From Rhynchospora pubera (lineage: Eukaryota > Streptophyta > Magnoliopsida > Poales > Cyperaceae), in the NCBI GenBank assembly GCA_028095005.1, contig CM051460.1:113371039-113435038 (forward strand): 64,000 bases of DNA, in the 5' to 3' direction. Below the pieces are notes generated by a model. It was not told the origin of the DNA and did no database searches. It saw only the letters and a program-made list of their open reading frames with translations. A program made the position numbers and the translations under genes. Shown piece after piece: positions 56,701 to 64,000 of this stretch. Each line of letters begins with the position of its first letter. The first letter of the stretch is position 1.

Positions 56701-57676
56701 TTCATTGTGACCTAAAACCTAGCAATGTTCTTCTAGATGCCGATATGGTGGCTCATGTTGGTGATTTTGGGTTAGCAAAGGTTCTCATTACAAATTTAGA
56801 GGAATTGACGCCATTTTCAAGTAGCATTGCAGGACTTAGAGGATCCATTGGCTATGTTCCTCCAGGTTTGTTTTTCTTGTCTGAGCAAATACAATAATCA
56901 CACATTTTGCAAAATGAAAACCTATTTTATTGTTTCTTTCTGCTTCTTTTTTTTTTAAGAAAAAAAAAGCACTAGAGTTTTTATTTGTTGTTTACATTGC
57001 TTGTGGTAAGTATGCTTAATATAGGAACATATATAATAGAAAATGAGTATTACTGTCTGCTTATGTCTTGATTTAAGGAATGTATTGTATATAATAACAA
57101 ATCACATGCCATGCATTTCAGAATTCACATGATGTATTGTCAATTTAGAAGTTTTGGTAAAGTGTCTTTTCTTGTTTAATGTGTACGAATGAGAATATAT
57201 ACAAAGTTCTACCTTGAGAAGGTTAACTGGATTGCATTACCTTGAATTAATTGATACTATGTGCTGCGATTGTCTATGCAGAATATGGAATTGAAAGCCA
57301 GGTGTCAACACAAGGAGATGTGTATAGCTATGGAATTCTTCTACTGGAAATGCTGACAGGAAAAAGACCGACAGATGAAATGTTTAAAGATGGCATGTCC
57401 CTTCGGACCTATGTTCAGGTTGCTTTTCCTGAACGAGTAATGGAGATTATAAATGAAGGAATTAAATTAACCGGTACTGATGACAATGCCATAGCTGATC
57501 AGGTGGATAAGAAATATGACGGAGAATACATGAAAAATTGCCTGGCTTTAGTGATTGAATGTGGGCTGCTCAGCACCAAGGAATCACCCAAAGAAAGACT
57601 AGACATGGTGCATGTAGTTAAACATCTTACCAGAGCAAGAGACGTGTTTTGGGGCAGGGTACAGTTACCAGGATAA
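53757..57676 (+). CDS. LRR receptor kinase, subfamily XII (Xa21/EFR/FLS2-like), non-RD, 1167 residues
   Basis: A plasma-membrane pattern-recognition type receptor: the outer LRRs would bind a ligand and the cytosolic kinase would signal immunity; the ligand is unknown. Two exons, 53757-56865 and 57282-57676, joined CCA G|AA at the GYVPPEYG activation-segment site, the single intron position typical of this subfamily. Order: signal peptide (about 1-24); LRR N-cap with WNLSSPYCQWNGVVC; about 28 LRRs of 24 residues; membrane segment about 791-813; juxtamembrane; kinase with glycine loop GTGSFGSVYKG (855-865), Lys878 in AVKVI, HCDLKPSNVLLD (Asp985, preceded by Cys, hence non-RD), DFGLAK (Asp1003), then SYGILLLEMLTGKRPTDEMF and a normal C-terminus. 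No internal stop or frameshift, so it appears functional. Non-RD kinases of this class are usually pathogen or pattern receptors. Exon 1 alone would read through into the intron and stop at 56897. Confidence 0.95.
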
Positions 57677-58491
57677 TATAGTTTGGACCCACACCCCTCT
57701 TATGTGTATGCATACAGGCAGCACACAGGAAATTTCATAAGTTGATATTTTTCTTCTTACAATTACAAATTGACCCTGCATATAAAATTTGTATGTCAAA
57801 ATTTTTACTATTGGCCATGAATGACGAATCTGACCATGCATGGACAAACCTATGTACTCAACATCCTTGTCTTATTTTTCGACTGATATGCTCATGCACA
57901 CTAGTATAAAAATACTAACTATCCTCATAGGTGTATATAGAGTACAGAAATTATTATTTTGAGTGATACTCATGTCACTTAGGATTTAGCTTATTGTCAT
58001 ATCTAATAGTAGCGAATAGCGAATGAAACTATACTGGTGCCATAAAGTCATAGTACAGCATAAAAGTTTTAAATTTACAGGTTAGTTTCATCTGGTCCAT
58101 CAAAATGTTATGAACCACAAAGCAACTCTTAATATGCTATGAAATTCGCAAAAGCTCTGGAATATTATATCAAATACGCTAAATCAAGGCTTCAGAAGTA
58201 TAGAGAAAAAGAGTACACGAAATAGAAATTAGAAAAACAAAATAAATCCCGTAACGAAGAGAGAGAGAGAGAGACCTGTCTCCATGGCTTAAAAACCTCG
58301 ATTGCCTTCTCCGGCCATGACTATACAGAATGGGAGCATTCGAAACCACCTTATGTAGTTTCTTCTCCAGCAATTTTTCATTTTTGGAGTAAGAGCTTGG
58401 TCAGAGTCTCCGAGACTCTCAGAGGTCGGAGCTTGGGAAGAAATCGAATAAAAAAACAAAAAGGAGGTCAAGAGTCAAGAGTCAATTTTTC
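57677..58491. other. 3' flank of the receptor kinase and intergenic DNA
   Basis: Probable 3' UTR then AT-rich DNA. A short GA run at 58259-58275. The minus-strand frames at 58179-58471 have no recognised domain. Confidence 0.5.
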
Positions 58492-58499
58492 ATTACAGC

Positions 58500-58817
58500 T
58501 GGACATGCCAAAATTCCGTTCCGCATGGATGGTCCGTTCCGTTCCGTCCAAATAGAACGTTAAATGAAAGAGATCTCAGTTTCGTTTCTGAAAACAGAAC
58601 GGAAATAAAACTGAAATTTATAAATATTTTTGAAACGGAAAACGGAATTCCGCTGAAATCAATGGTAAATGAAGGACGAAACATTAAACGAAATGGAAAA
58701 CTGTTACGTTTGACGAAACAGAACGTTAAACGGAATCAATTTCTGTTCCGTCAACTGAAACGGAACGGAATCGGAACAGGTCTGTTCCGTCTTCCGTTTC
58801 AACGTTTGACAGGCCTA
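58500..58817. mobile_element. hAT-type MITE, TGACAGG(C/T)CTA family, copy 3
   Basis: Left end TGGACATGCCAAAATTCCG (decayed) and right end GTTTGACAGGCCTA. Flanked by ATTACAGC at 58492-58499 and 58818-58825, an 8-bp hAT duplication. Confidence 0.85.
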
Positions 58818-58825
58818 ATTACAGC

Positions 58826-59608
58826 TAGACCTGTCAACTAGGGCTGGCAACGAGTCGAGCTCGAACGAGCTAACCTTAGCCCAAGTTTGATTTGAAATTA
58901 ATTCGAGTTTTGTCGAATCGAATCGAATTTGTATTGAGTTTCTTAACGAGCCCGTCGAGCTAAATTATAGTACTTTATATATATATTTTCAAGCAACTAA
59001 TATACAAATTAATTTATATTTATCAATTTTAATATTATTTTTATATATAAACTAGTATTTTATTCATTTTATAATAATATTTTAAATAAAAATATCGTAA
59101 TAAATAAATATATTATATATCAAATTATGTACTAATATATATACATTTATTAACAAAATTATATTTCGAGCCAATTTTGAGTTAATTTCGAGCGAGTCGA
59201 ATTTTGCTTCGAGCTCAAATATATCGAGCCAATGTCGAATCAAGTCGAATTTTTCTCGAGCAAGTCACGATCCACGAGCTTTTTTGCCACCCCTACTGTC
59301 AACACTGAAACGTTTTAACGTTTCCATTTCTGTTCCGTTGAAACGGAACGTTAAATGAAAGGTGAAATGGATTCCGTTTTCGAAAACGAAATGGAAACAT
59401 AACCGAAATTTGTTAACGTAAATAAAACGGAATACGGAAATAGAGCTGAAATCAATAGAAAATAGAGACGGAACGTTAAATGAAACAGATTTCAGTTATG
59501 TTTGAAGAAACGGAACGAAAATGAAACAACCATTTCGTTCCGTTACATTAACGGAACAAAAATGGAAATTGCTATTTTCGCTTCCGTTATGCACGTTTGA
59601 CAGGTCTA
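58826..59608. mobile_element. hAT-type MITE, TGACAGG(C/T)CTA family, copy 4, interrupted
   Basis: Left end TAGACCTGTCAAC and right end GTTTGACAGGTCTA, perfect inverse over 12 bases. Flanks ATTACAGC at 58818-58825 and 59609-59616. The element at 58839-59295 lies inside it. Confidence 0.88.
58839..59295. mobile_element. hAT-type MITE nested inside copy 4
   Basis: TAGGGCTGGCAA at the left and TTGCCACCCCTA at the right; CTGTCAAC is duplicated on both sides (58831-58838, 59296-59303). CGAGC / GCTCG motifs mark both subterminal zones. About 457 bp. Confidence 0.92.
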
Positions 59609-59616
59609 ATTACAGC

Positions 59617-60114
59617 CGTTAGTTTTTTTACCAAACTTACGATCACTTGAACAAAATAAAAACATATAAAAATAAATTGAATATGTATATAAAAATTTGA
59701 ACAAGGATGATAAAATTTATTTGTTTGCATATATATTCATTTTGGGTGTGTGTTTGGTTTGCGTTTGAACAAGCCTATTCACGAATTAGCATTATTCGCG
59801 TGAAAACAAACAATACATAAATAAAATATTTGAGTTTATTCGAGTGCTTATTCATGTTCTAACAAAATCTAGTTCATTTTTTTTCAATTTACAGATATGA
59901 AACTGAAAAATAAACATTTATGGCGAGTATTTAATAATAGTCGAATAATATAGAAATGAATGCATTACGTATACTTTTCTACTTATAAAATTGAGAATAC
60001 CTGAAGCTCTTAGGATAGACATTTCTGAAATTCTCATTGAAGACTTGATCCATCTGACTCGAAGATCATAACCAATGGTACGACTGATTTTCATTACTTA
60101 TATTTTATTATTTT
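59617..60114. other. AT-rich intergenic DNA, no gene seen
   Basis: No paired termini or coding exons recognised. Confidence 0.5.
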
Positions 60115-60515
60115 GAGATTCCGCTAATAATATTTTGATTGCCTTCAAATGCCAATATTTTGCTATTAAGTTATTTTAAAAAATTTTAAAATTCAAATAT
60201 TAAATCCAAACCGTTGATCTTATTTAGTTTAACCATTTTCACATAAGTTTTGATCAATAGATAAAAAAAAATAAATGAACCTTGTTAACTATGATATATA
60301 GATTCGTTCTAATACATTCATATTTTAACATTTGATCAAGTATCAAATAAATTCTAAAATTTACAAAACTTATACGAAAACACACCGCTAATTAAATTAA
60401 ATAAGATCAACCGTTTAGATGTATAACGTTTGAATTTTAAAATTTAAAAAACTAACTAAATAGTAAAATATTGACATTTGGGGACAACTAAAATATCGGT
60501 AGCGGAAACTTACTC
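60115..60515. mobile_element. Diverged Mutator-type MITE, same family as 48433
   Basis: Left end GAGATTCCGCTAATAATATT and right end inverse of GAGTAAGTTTCCGCTACCGA. Inner motifs ATCCAAACCGTTGATCTTAT and AATAAGATCAACCGTTTAGA match the family. Flanking 9-mers do not match cleanly. Confidence 0.65.
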
Positions 60516-62160
60516 ATTTTTCTTAATTAGTTTAGAGTACCGTATATATATATTTTTTTCAGCTGAATGGACGCCTATATATGTTTAACTTAATTGAAAC
60601 AAATTTCTATTTGCGAAATTGTAAACATTGTATCTTTTTAAGATTTTGTCTCTTTTCTTTTAATATTCTTACACTGATCTGATGCTTCCAGTGTGCAAAT
60701 AAGGGGGGAAAAAAGTACAGGTCGCCAAACTTAAAATGGTCGTAATTATTCAACTTTTACATATAAACGTTTAATTTGTGAGCAAGCTCGTAGGATCGGA
60801 ATCGTATGCCGCTGGTTTCGGCAATACAGCCAAAATGTCCACCAACTGGTCTGAAAGAATCTGAAGAGCACAAGCACTTTATTGCCACGTACATGCACCA
60901 AAATTATGTCAAGATTTACCTACCAGTTTGGAATTATCCAACAAGCAAATCGTAGTTTTACTTATTTATAGCATATCTCGAGCATTTAATTATGAATAAT
61001 AATCCATTAACAACGAATTACCTTACAACTTTGACAATTGTAAATAAAATTCATAAATAATAATATTACTACATATAAATAATATATGAGTGAAAATTAT
61101 GAAATCTAATGTAAGTTTTATCATTCATCAAATGATTTAGAAAAGTTGTTATGATTTATATATATTTGTGACATCTGATCGAATGTCAAATAACACTAGA
61201 CATGCATGAAATTGGGTAAGTAACAAATCAATAATGTGAACAATTTATTTGTAAATTTTATGTTTTTTTTTTAATTTGATACCGGAAAAAATTCACAAAT
61301 GATAGAAACAAACAAGTTCATGCATAACTTCTCAAGAAAACTGTTTTCGTTTTTTCAAAATAAAATTTAAAAATTGTTCACGCACCATATATCAAAATTT
61401 ACCTACCGATTTAAAATAATATAAAATGAATAAGGATATCATTATTACTTGTACTAATTTATGGCATACGTGCCCATTTATTTCATTAACTTGACCAACT
61501 TGGAAAGTTTATATGGAAAAAGACATGTCATTTAATTTAGGGTGGAAAGAAACTGCATGCATAAGAAAATTAAAATCAGTATTTGAAAATAGCAAAACTA
61601 ATGAGACTATATTTTTTAAATCTGGTAGAGATAGATCGGATTTTTTTCACAATTTACGTTTTAGTTATTATACAATTACATTTTTCACCTAAGTATATTG
61701 TTGAAACAACTATGCCGGAACTTTAATTAAGAGTTAGGTCATCAAAATTGAACTATCGGATTCTAGTAAAATTTCTACATTAAAACTTCTTTAAAAGATT
61801 TTCTAATCTCAAAAATGTTATTCAACTATTTTTTTTTTAAACATAAGTTAGGAGGGCTTCACCCTCCAACTCTGATAAATCTATTTTCTTATTTAAATCA
61901 ATAGAATTTTCTTGATATCTTTGCTCTTAACTAATTGCATAATTTTCTTATATTTCTCTAATTTTCTCTCAAACAAATAGTGGCGGAAGAGTGCCCGCCT
62001 TCCCACCAAATTCGATTTAGCCCCTTTAAACTTTATTTGTTCTATTAAATATATTATATCATTATAAAAAAAATCTAAAATTAAAGTTCATATAGGAATG
62101 TTTGAATTCCTATATGAAAATTATGGCTCGACCCCTGCAAATAAATAAAAATGTGACCCT
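60516..62160. other. AT-rich intergenic DNA, no gene seen
   Basis: Short frames only. Slightly more balanced composition near 60780-60930 was checked in all frames and contains stops in each. Confidence 0.5.
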
Positions 62161-62175
62161 CGCCCTCTCTATCAC

Positions 62176-62209
62176 CTATATATTTATCCACTATCCCTTC
62201 AATTCCATC

Positions 62210-62256
<47 letters not shown>

Positions 62257-62973
62257 TCATCTCTCTTTAAGCCACTTAACCAATTTTCTCTAAAATTAAT
62301 AGATCTCACTCTATTACTCTCTTATTCCTTTAAATTGGTATGTAAATCTCTTCTTTATCTTAAGTTTTATTTGAAATAACTAGAGCTTTCTTGTTTTCAG
62401 TTTTTTTAGACTTTCTAGTGTTCTTAATACCCTTAGCACATTCTCTTTCTCTATTTCAAAGATATCTATATATCAAGTATTTTCATTTCTGATCACTCTC
62501 ATATTCCTTAGATTAATAATTTTTTCTTAGTCTTATCCTATGTAAACATGATTTTTCTAAGTATTATCTCTTTTATATGCTAGGTCTCTAATTTTATCTT
62601 TCAAAAATATCCATCAACTTGTTCTCTAAAAACTATAGAACTTTGATCACTCTTGTTTCTTTTTTTTTTAATTTAAAATTATTTTTTAAAAGAGGTACAG
62701 TCCAGTTAATAGAGATTTTATAGTACCTCTTCTGCGTCTAATGAAATTTTAACTCGTTATTTTTAAATAAACAAGAAAAACCATTAAGTTATTCATCTAT
62801 ACTTTTAACATAATAATCTCACAAATCAGTAGATATCTTTTATCTATACACATCATACTTCTATCATCTATCGTAACATACCTAGCATATCTGTATATCT
62901 CATTAACTTAATTACAGCTTTCTCTCAAAAACTTGTAGGAAAACTTATGGCGGAGAGACAATATTGCCATCAG
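62176..62973 (+). other. Possible gene start: TATA box, CT-rich leader, leader intron, short first coding exon
   Basis: CTATATATTTATCC at 62176-62189 is followed by a CT tract and an exon-like leader ending ATTG|GTATGTAAA (donor 62338). An acceptor-like ACTTGTAG at 62931-62938 precedes ATGGCGGAGAGACAATATTG (start 62947), and CAG|GTTATA could be a donor at 62974. The order fits a plant gene with a leader intron, but only nine codons are visible and no downstream exon was recognised before the CACTA element at 63222. It may be a non-coding transcript or chance. Confidence 0.2.
62214..62253. repeat. (TC)20 microsatellite
   Basis: Uninterrupted alternating TC over 40 bases. Confidence 0.97.
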
Positions 62974-63221
62974 GTTATATTAACATATATCTCTTTGTTT
63001 TTCCTCTTTCGCTTTCGCTGTAATTTGTATAATTAATATTAATTGTTAGCAATAGTTTCAATTGATTTCACTTGAACGTTCTCTCTATTATTATTGGTAG
63101 CATTAAAGGCTATTAGAAACAGGTGCATATTAGCATATATATACCATGAGAATATGGGGTCCATTGACAAAACACTTCTCAATTTTTTTAACTATATTAT
63201 AAATTTTAGATAAAATATTGT

Positions 63222-64000
63222 CACTACAGGAAACTGCTTCAAGTACATCAAATCATTCTGATGCTATCGAGGCCAGTTGCATCCGTTTGTTGATGCCACA
63301 GATCTATGGCATCAGCTTTTTTATGGTGCAATTGCTATAGATGCTACTGATTCAATAGCATCAGTTTTTCGATAGCATGGGCATTTATCCGATGCAACTG
63401 AAATTGTCAGTGGCATCTGTATGCCTGATGCATGTGCTTGTTGTTTTGCATCCATAAAACGCATGCAATTGATTTAGTTAGCAACAGTTAAGTGGATGGT
63501 AAATATCTTTTTTACATTAAAAAATCGGATGCTACTATTTTTGTTAGCATGAACTTAACAAATGCTAAGATCCATTCTTTGCATCCACTAGCATCAACCA
63601 AGTGGATGATAATATATGTTCTTTGCATCAAAAGAACGAATGCTAATATTTTTATTAGCATGAACTAAAACGGATGCCAAGGTCTATTCTTTGCATCCAC
63701 AAAGCGGATGTAATTGATTATGTTAGCATCAACCGTGTGGATGGCAATATAAGTTCTTTGCATTAAAAGAATAGATGCTACTATTTTTCTTAGCATCAAC
63801 TAAACAAATGTTAAGATATATTCTTTGCATCAACTTAGCTGATATAATTGATTATGTTAGCATCAACCAAGTGGATGACAATATATGTTCTTTGCATCAG
63901 ATAAACGAATGTCATTGTTTCGATTAGCATCAACCATGACAATGCATTTACATGATTTGACAATCCACTAAGCGAATGCTATTCTTTCAATTAGCATCAA
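63222..64000. mobile_element. Left end of a CACTA element running past the window
   Basis: CACTACAGGAAACTGCTTCA begins at 63222, a CACTA-type terminus. It is followed by dense repeats of TTAGCATCAAC(C/T)A(A)G(T)GGATG and TTCTTTGCATC(A/C)A, some inverted (GATGC / GCATC), as in CACTA subterminal zones. The right end, any transposase and the target duplication are outside the window. Confidence 0.65.

Noticed and set aside
56866..56897. Early stop in the receptor kinase (1046-residue frame)
   Set aside because: The stop lies in the intron; splicing at 56865/57282 restores the kinase activation segment and C-lobe in frame.
63222..64000. Satellite DNA array
   Set aside because: The repeats start right after a CACTA terminus and vary in orientation, so a transposon subterminal zone explains them better.

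Overview
The window is AT-rich nuclear DNA of a flowering plant. It has spliced genes with GT/AG introns, a plant LRR receptor kinase, a plant-type Helitron carrying an RPA gene, Copia-type LTR DNA, CACTA, hAT and Mutator-like elements, and many nested MITEs. The species cannot be fixed from sequence. The GC-rich first exon of a captured P450-reductase fragment (13.86-14.13 kb) is monocot-like, but that is weak evidence.

Only two ordinary host genes look intact, both on the + strand in the right half. At 49.2-52.1 kb is an eight-exon gene for a 243-residue, probably six-span DUF1475-type membrane protein. It is made of two homologous halves with matching exon structure. At 53.76-57.68 kb is a complete two-exon LRR receptor kinase of subfamily XII (Xa21/EFR/FLS2 class): signal peptide, about 28 LRRs, one TM segment and a non-RD kinase, 1167 residues. 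A possible start of a further gene lies near 62.2-63.0 kb (weak).

Most of the rest is mobile DNA. 6.25-17.03 kb reads as one large non-autonomous CACTA element holding a degraded fragment of an NADPH-cytochrome P450 reductase gene. 17.5-25.4 kb is a patchwork of hAT and Mutator-type MITEs, a 1.7-kb foldback element and copies of a GGGTGCGTTTGGAT-ended MITE. 26.08-37.80 kb is an almost complete Helitron, with a multi-exon Rep/helicase gene and an RPA70-like gene; the Rep/helicase gene has one frameshift and one stop. 39.05-40.94 kb is a Mutator-type MITE split by a CACTA element. 41.375-46.004 kb is a very young LTR element with LTRs that look identical, a 5-bp target duplication, primer-binding site and polypurine tract, but only a gag gene, on the minus strand. 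58.5-59.6 kb holds two hAT MITEs joined through a shared target duplication, one of them interrupted by a third. 63.2 kb to the right edge is the left end of another CACTA element.

The most notable items are the gag-only LTR element with an array of GCGTTG-N-CAACGC palindromes just upstream of its TATA box, the reductase-capturing CACTA element, the Helitron with overlapping Rep/helicase and RPA reading frames, and a MITE inserted about 80 bp upstream of the TATA box of the DUF1475 gene. Exons were placed by eye from splice signals and frame; no alignment or database search was run.
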